Positions 8,547 to 17,730 are shown, counted from the first letter of the stretch. The stretch is 64,000 nt of DNA from Aquipseudomonas alcaligenes_A (GCA_048595745.1 CP184361.1), one strand, 5' to 3'. Notes: a model not told the origin generated them from the sequence alone. Numbers and translations: made by a program.

Positions 8547-9401
8547 ATGCCGCTCGCCCAGCTGATCAGCGCCACCGACCTGCACACTCGCCTGCAGGAG
8601 CCGAACCTGGTGCTCCTCGATTGCCGTTTCGCCCTCGAAGACCCGGACTACGGCGCCCGCAGCCATGCCGAAGGGCACCTGCCCGGCGCACACTACGCCG
8701 ACCTGGAGCGCGACCTGTCGGCACCCGTGGTCAAGGGCGTGACCGGCCGCCACCCGCTGCCCGATCCGCAGATGCTCGTGGACAGGCTGCGCAGCTGGGG
8801 CATCGACAACGACTCGACCGTCGTGCTGTACGACGACGGCCCCGGCGCCTTTGCCGCGCGCGCCTGGTGGCTGCTGGCCTGGCTGGGCAAACGCGACGGC
8901 GTATGGCTGCTCGACGGCGGCCTCAAGGCCTGGAAGGCAGCCGGCCTGGCGCTGACCACCGACATGCCTGCGCAGCGGGCGGGCAGCTTCAGCGGCCAGC
9001 CGGACGGCGCGCTGCTGCTGAGCGCCACCCAGCTACAGCAACGCCTGGGGGCCGGTGATCTGACCCTGCTGGACGCCCGCGCCCTGCCGCGCTTCCGCGG
9101 CGAAGTGGAGCCGCTGGACCCGGTGGCCGGGCATATCCCCGGCGCGCAGTGCGCGGCGTTCACTGACAACCTGGGCGCCGACGGGCGCTTGCTCCCCGCC
9201 GAGCAGCTGCGCGCGCGCTTCGATGCCCTGCGCGGTACACGGCCGGTGGAGTCGCTGGTGGCCTACTGCGGGTCAGGCGTCACCGCCTGCCACAACCTGT
9301 TCGCCCTGAGCCTCGCCGGCTACCCGCTGGCGCCCCTGTACGCGGGCTCCTGGAGCGAATGGATCACCGACCCGGCGCGCCCCGTGGCGACTGGCGATTG
9401 A
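8547..9401 (+). CDS. sulfurtransferase (tandem rhodanese domains)
   Basis: This 284-residue protein has two rhodanese domains. The N-terminal one is inactive-like. The C-terminal one carries the active-site Cys241 in CGSGVTA. That loop is the 3-mercaptopyruvate sulfurtransferase (SseA) type rather than the CRKGVTA of thiosulfate sulfurtransferases, so mercaptopyruvate is the favoured donor. It transfers sulfane sulfur to cyanide or thiols in the cytoplasm. The ATG at 8547 has an AGGAG at good spacing; a longer in-frame upstream reading is spurious. Confidence 0.9.
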   Translation: MPLAQLISATDLHTRLQEPNLVLLDCRFALEDPDYGARSHAEGHLPGAHYADLERDLSAPVVKGVTGRHPLPDPQMLVDRLRSWGIDNDSTVVLYDDGPGAFAARAWWLLAWLGKRDGVWLLDGGLKAWKAAGLALTTDMPAQRAGSFSGQPDGALLLSATQLQQRLGAGDLTLLDARALPRFRGEVEPLDPVAGHIPGAQCAAFTDNLGADGRLLPAEQLRARFDALRGTRPVESLVAYCGSGVTACHNLFALSLAGYPLAPLYAGSWSEWITDPARPVATGD

Positions 9402-9440
9402 GCAGCGCCTGGGGCGAGGGAGGCAGCGAGTGGCCTGAAC

Positions 9441-9477
9441 ACCCTCACCCCTGGCCCCTCTGCCAAAGGGAGAGGGG
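9441..9477. repeat. CCCCTCT/AGAGGGG intergenic repeat
   Basis: An imperfect inverted repeat with the CCCTCACCCC leader typical of this repeat family, between the sulfurtransferase and AraC genes. It may serve as a shared weak terminator for the two convergent genes. Confidence 0.6.
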
Positions 9478-9486
9478 AAATGACCT

Positions 9487-10239
9487 CTACTGCAGGCCGC
9501 GCAGGCGCTTGGGGGTCAGCCCCAGGTAGCGGCGCATGGCCGTGGTCAGCGCGCTCTGGCTGGAGAAACCGCACTCCTCGGCGATCCGCACCAGCGGCAG
9601 CGGGCTCTCACGCAGCAGGCGCGCGGCATGGTCGAGGCGGGTTTTGAGCAGGTACTGGTGCGGGGTCAGGCCCACGCTGTCCTTGAACTGGGCATGGAAG
9701 TGGCTGGGGCTGAGGCAGGCCACCTGGGCCAGCTCGATCACCGTGATGCGCCGCGCCAGGTGCTCGACGATATAGGCGTCCAGGCGGCCGATATCCAGGC
9801 CGGCCACGGCGCTGCGGCCACGCTCGCCGAACAGACGCAGGTGCAGTGCACGCAGCAGCACACCACCGAGGGCGCGGGCCAGGTGCGGGTCGCTGCCGTA
9901 GCGCGCCAGCTCGGCGCCGGCGTAGCTCAGCAGGTTCTGGAAATCGGCGTCCAGGGTCGGGTAGCGCGGGCTCTCGAACAGCTCGGCGAGCAGGCTGAGG
10001 TCTTCCGGCGAGGTGTCGCGCTCGTCCAGATCGAGGATCAGCATGCGGTTGTCGCCCATGCCGGCGAACTGGTGCTCGGCATCGCCCGGCACCAGGCAGG
10101 CACGCATGCGGCAAACCTCGCCACCGCAGCCATCGACCTCGAATTCCGCGCGGCCGGAAAGAGACAGCACCAGCTGGTGGTAGTCGTGGGCATGTTCGTG
10201 CGCCTGGTCGTCCAGGCGCAGCAGACGGGCGTTGAGCAT
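9487..10239 (-). CDS. AraC-family transcriptional regulator with cupin sensor
   Basis: A 250-residue regulator. The first about 80 residues form a cupin-like ligand-binding fold (HEHAHDYHQLVLSLSGRAEF). The last 100 contain the paired AraC helix-turn-helix motifs (TVIELAQVACLSPSHFHAQF; LVRIAEECGFSSQSALTTAM), ending with GLTPKRLRG. It binds DNA in response to an unknown small molecule. It faces the sulfurtransferase gene convergently. A divergent gap of 270 bases follows toward the next gene, where its own promoter must lie. Confidence 0.9.
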   Translation of the reverse strand: MLNARLLRLDDQAHEHAHDYHQLVLSLSGRAEFEVDGCGGEVCRMRACLVPGDAEHQFAGMGDNRMLILDLDERDTSPEDLSLLAELFESPRYPTLDADFQNLLSYAGAELARYGSDPHLARALGGVLLRALHLRLFGERGRSAVAGLDIGRLDAYIVEHLARRITVIELAQVACLSPSHFHAQFKDSVGLTPHQYLLKTRLDHAARLLRESPLPLVRIAEECGFSSQSALTTAMRRYLGLTPKRLRGLQ

Positions 10240-10509
10240 TCTCGTTACCGGTTTGGGTAAGCCGGCACTTTATCGGGTTGCACTAAGTTGCAACAGGCCC
10301 TCGACACAAGGTTGCGACGGATGGATGCCGACATCCGCACGACCAGGGCGCCGTTACTTCGCACCAAATGAGCGAGCCCAGGCAACCCACTGCACGCCCA
10401 CGGTGCGTCGCGCGCAACGATCAGCAGCGCAGCGCGCAACACTGCCGCATCGGCCACTGGCAGGGCTCTTGCAGCTGCTCGTCACATGCCCTGACCATGA
10501 GCCCGCCAG

Positions 10510-11214
10510 ATGAGCCCCGAACTGCTTTTCGCCCTTGCCCTTGCTCTGAGCCTGTTGATCCTGGGCCAACTCCTGACCCGTCGCGCTGCGCAGATTCATC
10601 GCGCCACCCTCGACCAGCTTGAAGGGCAGTGCCTGCAACGCAGCCTGGAGCTGCTGCGTGCCCTGCAGAAGCACCGCGGCCTGGGTGCCCAGCAGGACAT
10701 AGTCGCGGTGAGCCAACGCAATGCCCTGGCCCGCCAGCTCGACCAACTGTGGCTGAACTGGCCGGGAGAAAGCCTGGAGCTGGCGCCACTGCACCGTGAA
10801 TGGCCGGCGCTGCGCATGCAGCCAGCCGACTTCGAAACCCACTGCCAGGTCATCGAGGCGCTGCTGCAGGTGATCGACACCCTCGAAGAACGCCTGGCCA
10901 CACGCGAGCATGGCGCCGTACGCGGCCTCGCCAGCACTTGCCGCCACCTCGAGGAGCTGGCCCGACTGCGAGGCCTGGCGGTGCGCGCTGCCAACTACAG
11001 TCAGTGTCCACCTGCACTGCAGGAGCAGATGCGCGAACTGTGTCAGCGTATTGCCGCCAGCAACGCCGACCAGCAACTGCATGATCTGCTGGCGCGCCTG
11101 CGCAGTGACCTGATCGAGGCGCGCCAGCCCAGCCTTGGCCCGGCCGAGTGCTTCGCCCTGCTCACTCCACCGATCGAACGACTGCTGCAGGGTACCTGCC
11201 TGGGCCACGGTTGA
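10510..11214 (+). CDS. membrane-anchored all-helical protein with NIT-like motif
   Basis: I do not recognise a named gene. The 234-residue protein has one N-terminal membrane segment (about 4-22) and an otherwise helical sequence. A motif LLRALQKHRGLGAQQ near residue 50 resembles the conserved helix of the nitrate/nitrite-sensing NIT domain, whose hallmark is LQ-x-ERG. A sensor role is therefore possible, but no output domain is attached. It lies directly upstream of asrA on the same strand, 49 bases away, and may be co-transcribed with it. Confidence 0.7.
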   Translation: MSPELLFALALALSLLILGQLLTRRAAQIHRATLDQLEGQCLQRSLELLRALQKHRGLGAQQDIVAVSQRNALARQLDQLWLNWPGESLELAPLHREWPALRMQPADFETHCQVIEALLQVIDTLEERLATREHGAVRGLASTCRHLEELARLRGLAVRAANYSQCPPALQEQMRELCQRIAASNADQQLHDLLARLRSDLIEARQPSLGPAECFALLTPPIERLLQGTCLGHG

Positions 11215-11263
11215 AATCACCGGCGCCTCGCCCCATCTAGCACCCCACAACCGAGGGTGCGCC

Positions 11264-13651
11264 ATGAACGACCAGGACAACACGCCGGAAATTATCGAAG
11301 CCAAGACCAGTGGCCTTGCCCTGCCCGGCCAGAACCTGCCGGACAAGCTGTACGTCATTCCCATCCACAACCGCCCGTTCTTCCCCGCACAGGTGCTGCC
11401 GGTCATCGTCAACGACGAGCACTGGGCCGAGACCCTGGAACTGGTGGCCAATACCGAGCACAAGTGCTTGGCGCTGTTCTACGTCGACCAGCCGGTGACC
11501 GACCCACGCCACTTCGACACCGCCAGCCTGCCCGAGCACGGCACCCTGGTGCGCGTGCACCATGCCAGCCGAGGCGATGGCAAGCTGCAGTTCGTCGCCC
11601 AGGGCCTGAGCCGGGTGCGCGTTCGCGGCTGGCTCAAGCGCCACCGCCCACCCTACCTGGCCGAGGTGGACTATCCGCAAAGCCCGGCCGACCCGCGTGA
11701 CGAGGTCAAGGCCTACGGCATGGCGTTGATCAACGCGATCAAGGAGCTGCTGCCGCTCAACCCGCTGTACAGCGAAGAACTGAAGAACTACCTCAACCGC
11801 TTCAGCCCGAACGATCCGTCGCCGCTCACCGACTTCGCCGCCGCGCTGACCACCGCCAGCCCCGCCGAGCTGCAGGAGGTGCTGGACTGCGTGCCGATCC
11901 TGCGGCGCATGGAAAAAGTGCTGCCGCTGCTGCGCAAGGAAGTGGAAGTGGCGCGCCTGCAGAAGGAGCTGTCCGCCGAGGTCAACCGCAAGATCGGCGA
12001 GCACCAGCGCCAGTTCTTCCTCAAGGAGCAGCTCAAGGTGATCCAGCAGGAGCTGGGCATCACCAAGGACGACCGCAGCGCCGACGCCGACGAGTTCCGC
12101 GCGCGCCTGGCCGGCAAGACCCTGCCCACCCAGGCGCAGAAGCGCATCGACGAGGAGCTGGGCAAGCTGGCCATTCTGGAAACCGGCTCGCCGGAGTACG
12201 CGGTAACCCGCAACTACCTGGACTGGGCCACCAGCCTGCCCTGGGGCGTGTTCGGCGCAGACAAGCTCGACCTCGGCCATGCCCGCCAGGTGCTGGACAA
12301 GCACCATGCCGGCATGGACGACATCAAGGCGCGCATCACCGAGTTCCTCGCCGTCGGCGCCTTCAAGGGCGAGATCGCCGGCAGCATCGTGTTGCTGGTC
12401 GGTCCGCCCGGCGTGGGCAAGACCAGTATCGGCAAGTCCATCGCCGAATCCCTCGGCCGGCCGTTCTACCGCTTCAGCGTCGGCGGCATGCGCGACGAGG
12501 CAGAGATCAAGGGCCACCGCCGCACTTACATCGGCGCCATGCCCGGCAAGCTGGTGCAGGCGCTCAAGGAAGCCGAGGTGATGAACCCGGTGATCATGCT
12601 CGACGAGATCGACAAGATGGGTGCCAGCTACCAGGGCGACCCGGCCTCGGCGCTGCTGGAAACCCTCGATCCCGAGCAGAACGTCGAATTCCTCGACCAT
12701 TACCTGGACCTGCGCCTGGACCTGTCCAAGGTGCTGTTCGTCTGCACCGCCAATACCCTGGATTCCATTCCCGGTCCGCTGCTCGACCGCATGGAGGTGA
12801 TCCGCCTGTCCGGCTACATCACCGAGGAGAAGCTGGCCATCGCCAAGCGCCATCTGTGGCCGCGCCAGCTGGACAAGGCCGGGGTGAAGAAATCCCAGCT
12901 GAGCATCAGTGACGCCGCACTCAAGGCGGTGATCGAGGGCTACGCCCGCGAGGCCGGCGTGCGCCAGCTGGAGAAACAGCTGGGCAAGCTGGTGCGCAAG
13001 GCGGTGGTGAAGCTGCTCGACGAGCCCGGCAAGCCGGTGAAGATCGGCCCCAGGGACCTGGAAAGCTACCTCGGCATGCCGCTGTTCCGCGGCGAGCAGG
13101 TACTGTCCGGCACCGGCATCATCACCGGCCTGGCCTGGACCAGCATGGGCGGCGCCACCCTGCCGATCGAGGCCACGCGTATCCACACACTCAACCGCGG
13201 CTTCAAGCTCACCGGCCAGCTCGGCGAGGTGATGAAGGAGTCGGCGGAAATCGCCTACAGCTACGTCACAGCCAATCTGAAGCAGTACGGCGGTGATCCG
13301 ACCTTCTTCGACCAGGCCTTCGTCCACCTGCACGTGCCGGACGGCGCCACGCCCAAGGACGGCCCCAGCGCCGGCATCAGCATGGCCAGCGCCCTGCTCT
13401 CCCTGGCGCGCCAGCAGGCGCCGAAAAAGGGCGTGGCCATGACCGGCGAGCTGTCGCTGACCGGCCAGGTGCTGGCCATCGGTGGCGTGCGCGAGAAAGT
13501 GATCGCCGCGCGCCGGCAGAAAATCTTCGAGCTGATCCTGCCGGAAGCCAACCGCGGCGATTTCGCGGAACTGCCGGACTACCTGAGGGAAGGCCTCACC
13601 GTGCACTTCGCCAAACGCTACGCCGATGTGGCCAAGGTGCTGTTCGGCTAG
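11264..13651 (+). CDS. asrA: ATP-dependent Lon-family protease AsrA (Lon2)
   Basis: A 795-residue second Lon protease. Domains in order: an N-terminal substrate-binding (LON) domain, a coiled segment, an AAA+ module with Walker A GPPGVGKTS at about 380-388 and Walker B VIMLDEIDK, and a C-terminal peptidase domain. The catalytic dyad is Ser702 (DGPSAG) and Lys745 (REKVIAA). In P. aeruginosa the Lon paralogue AsrA lies next to the cysteine-peptidase inhibitor gene icp, and the same pair is seen here, which is why I use this name. AsrA is linked to the heat-shock response and aminoglycoside tolerance. The ATG at 11264 follows GAGGG; a longer upstream reading overlaps the previous gene. Confidence 0.9.
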   Translation: MNDQDNTPEIIEAKTSGLALPGQNLPDKLYVIPIHNRPFFPAQVLPVIVNDEHWAETLELVANTEHKCLALFYVDQPVTDPRHFDTASLPEHGTLVRVHHASRGDGKLQFVAQGLSRVRVRGWLKRHRPPYLAEVDYPQSPADPRDEVKAYGMALINAIKELLPLNPLYSEELKNYLNRFSPNDPSPLTDFAAALTTASPAELQEVLDCVPILRRMEKVLPLLRKEVEVARLQKELSAEVNRKIGEHQRQFFLKEQLKVIQQELGITKDDRSADADEFRARLAGKTLPTQAQKRIDEELGKLAILETGSPEYAVTRNYLDWATSLPWGVFGADKLDLGHARQVLDKHHAGMDDIKARITEFLAVGAFKGEIAGSIVLLVGPPGVGKTSIGKSIAESLGRPFYRFSVGGMRDEAEIKGHRRTYIGAMPGKLVQALKEAEVMNPVIMLDEIDKMGASYQGDPASALLETLDPEQNVEFLDHYLDLRLDLSKVLFVCTANTLDSIPGPLLDRMEVIRLSGYITEEKLAIAKRHLWPRQLDKAGVKKSQLSISDAALKAVIEGYAREAGVRQLEKQLGKLVRKAVVKLLDEPGKPVKIGPRDLESYLGMPLFRGEQVLSGTGIITGLAWTSMGGATLPIEATRIHTLNRGFKLTGQLGEVMKESAEIAYSYVTANLKQYGGDPTFFDQAFVHLHVPDGATPKDGPSAGISMASALLSLARQQAPKKGVAMTGELSLTGQVLAIGGVREKVIAARRQKIFELILPEANRGDFAELPDYLREGLTVHFAKRYADVAKVLFG

Positions 13652-13742
13652 CCATGGAGCAGCTCATCGCCGCCTGCAGCCCTCGCCGGCACCCGAAAGC
13701 AGCGGCTATGCTGTGCGGGTTTTCGATCGACAGGAGTCCGCC

Positions 13743-14144
13743 ATGAACCGTGCCTATCGCCTGCTGCTGCCCTGCAGCCTCGCCCTGCTGGCCGCTTGCA
13801 CCACGCAGCCCAAGCCCAGCGTCAGCGTTGGGGAAAAACAGCTGGGCCGTTGCCCGATGCAGCTGCACAGCGGGCAAACGCTGACCGTGACCCTGCCGAG
13901 CAACCCCACCACCGGTTTTCGCTGGGTGGTGGAGGACGCCGCGCCAGGTGTATTGCGCAGCCTGGGCCAGGAGGTCTACACCACACCGGAGAATGCCGGC
14001 GTGGTTGGCGCCGCCGGGCAGTCCAGCTGGCGCTACCAGGTCTACCAGGCGGGCGAAGGCCGACTGCTGATGCACTACCGTCGCCCCTGGGAAGTGGAAG
14101 TCGCGCCGGCCAAGACCGTCGATTGCCAGATCAGCGTGCGTTGA
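13743..14144 (+). CDS. icp: protease inhibitor I42 (chagasin-like) lipoprotein
   Basis: A 133-residue inhibitor of papain-like cysteine peptidases. It has a lipoprotein signal (LLAAC, acylated Cys19) and the three chagasin loops: NPTTGF near residue 58, a Gly-rich GVVGAAGQ loop, and a RPW loop near the end. These three loops insert into the target active site. Anchoring in the outer or inner membrane is expected. It follows asrA after 91 bases and has its own GGAG. The known P. aeruginosa homologue restrains cysteine peptidase activity. Confidence 0.88.
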   Translation: MNRAYRLLLPCSLALLAACTTQPKPSVSVGEKQLGRCPMQLHSGQTLTVTLPSNPTTGFRWVVEDAAPGVLRSLGQEVYTTPENAGVVGAAGQSSWRYQVYQAGEGRLLMHYRRPWEVEVAPAKTVDCQISVR

Positions 14145-14154
14145 GGCGGATGCA

Positions 14155-14346
14155 GTGGCGCGGGTACGCCTCCCCAGAAACCTGGGCGACTGCGAAATCA
14201 TCATCACCAAAGCAGGCAGCCCTGCGGTCTGGAATCGCAAGTCCGGTAAAAATCGATTTCTACTGGCCTGCCGCAATATCGAAGAGGCCGAGAAGGTGTT
14301 GCAGAAAATCAGAGCCAATGACGGACAGGAAGACATCTGGCTGTAG
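14155..14346 (+). CDS. small hypothetical protein
   Basis: A possible 63-residue basic protein starting at GTG 14155, with GAGG upstream. It begins 10 bases after icp. The sequence ends in an amphipathic helix and a QEDIWL tail. I see no family. Its middle part has more A/T than the flanking genes, unlike a typical shadow frame, which is a modest argument that it is real. It could be a decayed gene fragment instead. Confidence 0.45.
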   Translation: MARVRLPRNLGDCEIIITKAGSPAVWNRKSGKNRFLLACRNIEEAEKVLQKIRANDGQEDIWL

Positions 14347-14442
14347 CCACTGACGCAATCAGCCACCCCTGCTGGCATGCCGCGCACTGCTGCCGGGTCT
14401 CTTGGTGGCCATACTGGCTGCAAACAACAAGAGAGTTCCGCC

Positions 14443-15096
14443 ATGCGTCCATTGCTCCTGACCGTCGCGCTGGTCGGCGTCGCCCTGTTCCTCGTCGGCC
14501 TGCAGCTGAACCTGCCGTGGCTATGCCTGCTCAGCAAGCCGCTGCCGATACTGGCCCTGCTCGTCTGGCTGCGCGAGGCGCCAGCCGGAGGCTATCGGCG
14601 CCGGATCTCCATCGGCCTGTGCCTGTCGCTGCTCGGCGACATGCTGCTGCAGTGGCCGGCGGACCTCTTCGTGTTCGGCCTCGGCGCCTTCCTGCTCGCC
14701 CACCTGGCCTACCTGCTGGCCTATCTGGGTGATACCCGCCGCCTGGCACCCCTCGACCTGCTGATCGCCGCCCTGGCGGCCGGCGGTATGTTCTTCATCC
14801 TGGCCCGCGCTGGCCTGGGCCCGCTGTTGCTGCCGGTGGCGCTGTACAGCCTGGCCATCGGCGCCATGCTCTGGCGCGCCCTGGCGCGGGTCGGCGTGAT
14901 GCCGCCGCGCTCGGCCTGGCTGGCGGCCGGCGGTGCGGCGCTGTTCGTGCTGTCGGACAGCCTGATCGGCATCAACCGTTTCGTCGCGCAGTTCGAGGGC
15001 GCGCGCCACGCCATCATCCTCAGCTACTGGCTAGGCCAGTTCGGCATCGCCGCCTCGGCGGTGGCACTGGCCGCCCCGCGCCAAACAGCGGCCTAG
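14443..15096 (+). CDS. lysoplasmalogenase (YhhN family)
   Basis: A 217-residue integral membrane protein with about eight short hydrophobic helices. It shows family hallmarks such as LSLLGDMLL and LFVLSDSLIGINRF, whose acidic residues form the active site in this family. The family hydrolyses the vinyl-ether or related bond of lysoplasmalogens, in bacteria more generally handling lyso-ether lipids. The ATG at 14443 has AAGAGAG upstream. It stands alone between icp and cmoA. Confidence 0.85.
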   Translation: MRPLLLTVALVGVALFLVGLQLNLPWLCLLSKPLPILALLVWLREAPAGGYRRRISIGLCLSLLGDMLLQWPADLFVFGLGAFLLAHLAYLLAYLGDTRRLAPLDLLIAALAAGGMFFILARAGLGPLLLPVALYSLAIGAMLWRALARVGVMPPRSAWLAAGGAALFVLSDSLIGINRFVAQFEGARHAIILSYWLGQFGIAASAVALAAPRQTAA

Positions 15097-15113
15097 ACTG
15101 GTCCAAGTAACCA

Positions 15114-15142
15114 GGGCGCCCATCGCGGTTGGGTTGGCGCCC
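15114..15142 (+). terminator. possible hairpin terminator
   Basis: A GGGCGCC/GGCGCCC stem with a 15-base loop lies between the lysoplasmalogenase gene and cmoA. There is no convincing T-run, so termination is uncertain. Confidence 0.35.
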
Positions 15143-15187
15143 GCTCTTGGCTAGAATGCCGGACTTTTCCGCCGTGAACCGACCGCC

Positions 15188-15931
15188 GTGAAACAGCAGC
15201 CCGACCGACTCTTCGCCCAGCCCCTGGACCAGGTGCCGGACTTCGTCTTCAACGAAGACGTGGCCAAGGTCTTTCCGGACATGATCAAGCGCTCGGTGCC
15301 GGGCTACCCGACCATCGTCGAGAACCTCGGCGTGCTCGCCGCGCAGTTCGCCCAGCCGCACAGCGCCCTGTATGACCTCGGCTGCTCGCTCGGCGCCGTG
15401 ACCCAGGCCCTGCGCCGCCATGTGCGCAGCGACGACTGCCGGGTAATCGCGGTGGACAACTCGCCTGCCATGGTCGAGCGCTGCGCCGAGTACCTGCATG
15501 CCCAGGACGCCATGTTCCAGGAGCTGTTGCCGGTCGAAGTGATCGAGGCTGACATCCTCGCCCTGGAGTTCCAGCCTGCCTCGCTGGTGGCGCTCAACTT
15601 CACCCTGCAGTTCGTCGCTCCGGAACAGCGCCTGGAGCTGCTCACGCGCATCCGCCAGGCGCTGCTGCCGGGCGGTGCGCTGATCCTCTCGGAGAAGCTG
15701 CGCTTTGCCGATGAAGCCGAGCACGAGCTGCTCGGCGAGCTGCACCTGGCCTTCAAGCGTGCCAACGGCTACAGCGAACTGGAAATCGCGCAGAAGCGCA
15801 GCGCCATCGAGAACGTGATGAAGCCCGACAGCCTGGAGCAGCACCGCGAGCGTCTGCTGGCCGCCGGCTTCTCCAAGGTCGTGCCCTGGTTCCAGTGCCT
15901 CAACTTCGCCTCGCTGATCGCCCTGCCATGA
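15188..15931 (+). CDS. cmoA: carboxy-S-adenosyl-L-methionine synthase CmoA
   Basis: CmoA makes carboxy-SAM from SAM and prephenate, the donor used by CmoB to build cmo5U at tRNA wobble position 34. The 247-residue Rossmann methyltransferase fold shows motif I as YDLGCSLGAVT and the characteristic N-terminal FNEDVAKVFPDMI. The start is GTG at 15188. The stop codon overlaps the cmoB ATG (ATGA), so the two are translationally coupled. Confidence 0.96.
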   Translation: MKQQPDRLFAQPLDQVPDFVFNEDVAKVFPDMIKRSVPGYPTIVENLGVLAAQFAQPHSALYDLGCSLGAVTQALRRHVRSDDCRVIAVDNSPAMVERCAEYLHAQDAMFQELLPVEVIEADILALEFQPASLVALNFTLQFVAPEQRLELLTRIRQALLPGGALILSEKLRFADEAEHELLGELHLAFKRANGYSELEIAQKRSAIENVMKPDSLEQHRERLLAAGFSKVVPWFQCLNFASLIALP

Positions 15932-16899
15932 TGCTCTCCCGCCTAGACCTCGACGCCTTGCAACAGCAACTGGCCGGTACACCGCTGCAGGACTGGACCG
16001 CCGGCCTGCCCGGCCAGCTCGACGCCAAGCTGGCCGTCGGCCATGGCGACCTGGAGCGCTGGTTCGCCGCCGTCGCGGCCCTGCCGACGCTGCCCGTCGA
16101 ACATGCCGAACTGCGCGAGGCACTGCGCCTGGAGGGCGCCTGCGACGAGGCGACCCGCGCCGCGCTGAAGACGGCCCTGCAGGGCCTGATCCCCTGGCGC
16201 AAGGGCCCCTTCGAGCTCTTCGGCGTGCACATCGACACCGAATGGCGCTCGGACTGGAAATGGTCGCGGGTGGCCCCGCACCTGGACCTGGCCGGCAAGC
16301 GCATCCTCGATGTCGGTTGCGGCAACGGTTACTACATGTGGCGCATGCTCGGCGCGGGTGCCGAGGCCGTGGTCGGCGTCGATCCCAACTGGCTGTTCCT
16401 CAACCAGTTCCTCGCGGTCAAAAACTATCTGCCGGATGCTGCCGCCTGGCACCTGCCGCTGGCGCTGGAGGAACTCCCAGCCAAGCTGGAAGGCTTCGAT
16501 ACCGTGTTCTCCATGGGCGTGCTGTACCACCGCCGCTCGCCCATCGACCACCTGCTCGACCTCAAGGATACGCTGCTGCGCGGCGGCGAGCTGGTGCTGG
16601 AGACCCTGGTGGTCGAGGGCGACGCCCAGCAGGTGCTGGTACCCGAGGACCGCTACGCGATGATGCGCAATGTCTGGTTCCTGCCCTCGGTGCCGGCGCT
16701 GGAGCTGTGGCTGCGCCGGGCCGGTTTCGTCGACGTGCGCTGCGTCGACGTCTCCACCACCAGCGTCGAGGAACAGCGCGCCACCGACTGGATGCGCTTC
16801 CAGTCCCTGCCCGACTTCCTCGACCCGACCGACCACAGCCGCACCGTCGAGGGTTTGCCGTCACCGACGCGAGCCGTGCTGCTGGCACGCAAGCCCTGA
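15928..16899 (+). CDS. cmoB: tRNA U34 carboxymethyltransferase CmoB
   Basis: CmoB transfers the carboxymethyl group of carboxy-SAM to 5-hydroxyuridine 34 of tRNAs, completing cmo5U. At 323 residues it has exactly the E. coli length. The N-terminal helical domain is followed by the SAM-binding motif ILDVGCGNGYYMWRM and the conserved FSMGVLYHRRSP segment. The first of two adjacent ATG codons overlaps the cmoA stop; initiating there matches the family length. Upstream in-frame codons lie within cmoA. Confidence 0.96.
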   Translation: MMLSRLDLDALQQQLAGTPLQDWTAGLPGQLDAKLAVGHGDLERWFAAVAALPTLPVEHAELREALRLEGACDEATRAALKTALQGLIPWRKGPFELFGVHIDTEWRSDWKWSRVAPHLDLAGKRILDVGCGNGYYMWRMLGAGAEAVVGVDPNWLFLNQFLAVKNYLPDAAAWHLPLALEELPAKLEGFDTVFSMGVLYHRRSPIDHLLDLKDTLLRGGELVLETLVVEGDAQQVLVPEDRYAMMRNVWFLPSVPALELWLRRAGFVDVRCVDVSTTSVEEQRATDWMRFQSLPDFLDPTDHSRTVEGLPSPTRAVLLARKP

Positions 16900-16971
16900 T
16901 GGGCAGAAAGTCGCATTGCACTGCCGGCTGAATCGCCCACACTGATAGACAGACTCCGGTGGACTGCCTGC

Positions 16972-17730
16972 ATGTTCCGATACCTGCCGCTTCTGGCCTG
17001 CCTTTTACTGGCCGTACCTGGCCGTGCGGAACAGGCGCAGCTGCAGTTTTTCACCGAGGAATACGCCCCCATCAGCTTCCTGCACAACGGCATCGCCGAC
17101 GGCATGGCCAGCGAGCTGGTGCGCGCCCTACTGCAACGCCTGGGTGAGACGGCGAGCATCCAGGTGGTGCCCTGGTCGAGGGGCTACCACATCGTGCAAC
17201 GCACTCCCGGCACCGCATTGTTCGTCACCATCCGCACGGCGGAGCGAGAGCCACACTTCAAATGGGTAGGCCCGATCATGCTGGCGCAGGATGCCTACTA
17301 CGGCCTGAAAGGCTCCGGACTGAAGATCGACGACCCCAGGCAACTGCATGACGTCGGCCCCATCGCGGTGCCGCGCAACTGGTTCACCTACCAGGAGCTG
17401 AGCGCCGCCGGCATGCCCAACCTGCTCGGTGTAAACGAGCCCGAGCAGATGTTTCGCATGCTGCGCCATGGCCGGGTGAAACTGATCGTTGCCGACAACA
17501 TGAGCTTCTACGCCCGCGGCGAGGCGGCTCAGCAGGTCGATGGCCTGGTCCCGGAGGATGTCGAAGTGGTCTACCCCTACCGCAGTTCCGAGGGTTACAT
17601 CACCTTCTGGCCGGGTACCGACGACGCGGTGGTCCGGCGCTGGCAGGCAGCACTGGACGCGATGAAGGCCGACGGCAGCTTCAGCCGCATCTACCAACGC
17701 TGGCTGCCGGGCGCCCAGGAGCCGCGCTAG
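16972..17730 (+). CDS. periplasmic substrate-binding protein (PBP type 2)
   Basis: A 252-residue solute-binding protein of the family-3 amino-acid-binding type. A signal peptide (about 1-19, cut near GRA) is followed by a bilobed-fold sequence (FFTEEYAPISFLHNGIADGMASELVRALL) and the typical C-terminal end (MKADGSFSRIYQRWLP). No ABC permease or ATPase gene is adjacent, so it may be an orphan binding protein with a sensory role, as is common in Pseudomonas. Its stop codon abuts the stop of the convergent cvfB-like gene with no bases between. Confidence 0.85.
   Translation: MFRYLPLLACLLLAVPGRAEQAQLQFFTEEYAPISFLHNGIADGMASELVRALLQRLGETASIQVVPWSRGYHIVQRTPGTALFVTIRTAEREPHFKWVGPIMLAQDAYYGLKGSGLKIDDPRQLHDVGPIAVPRNWFTYQELSAAGMPNLLGVNEPEQMFRMLRHGRVKLIVADNMSFYARGEAAQQVDGLVPEDVEVVYPYRSSEGYITFWPGTDDAVVRRWQAALDAMKADGSFSRIYQRWLPGAQEPR

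Noticed and set aside
11237..13606. A 789-codon open frame on the minus strand opposite asrA.
   Set aside because: Same reason: antisense shadow of a strongly coding gene, no family motifs.
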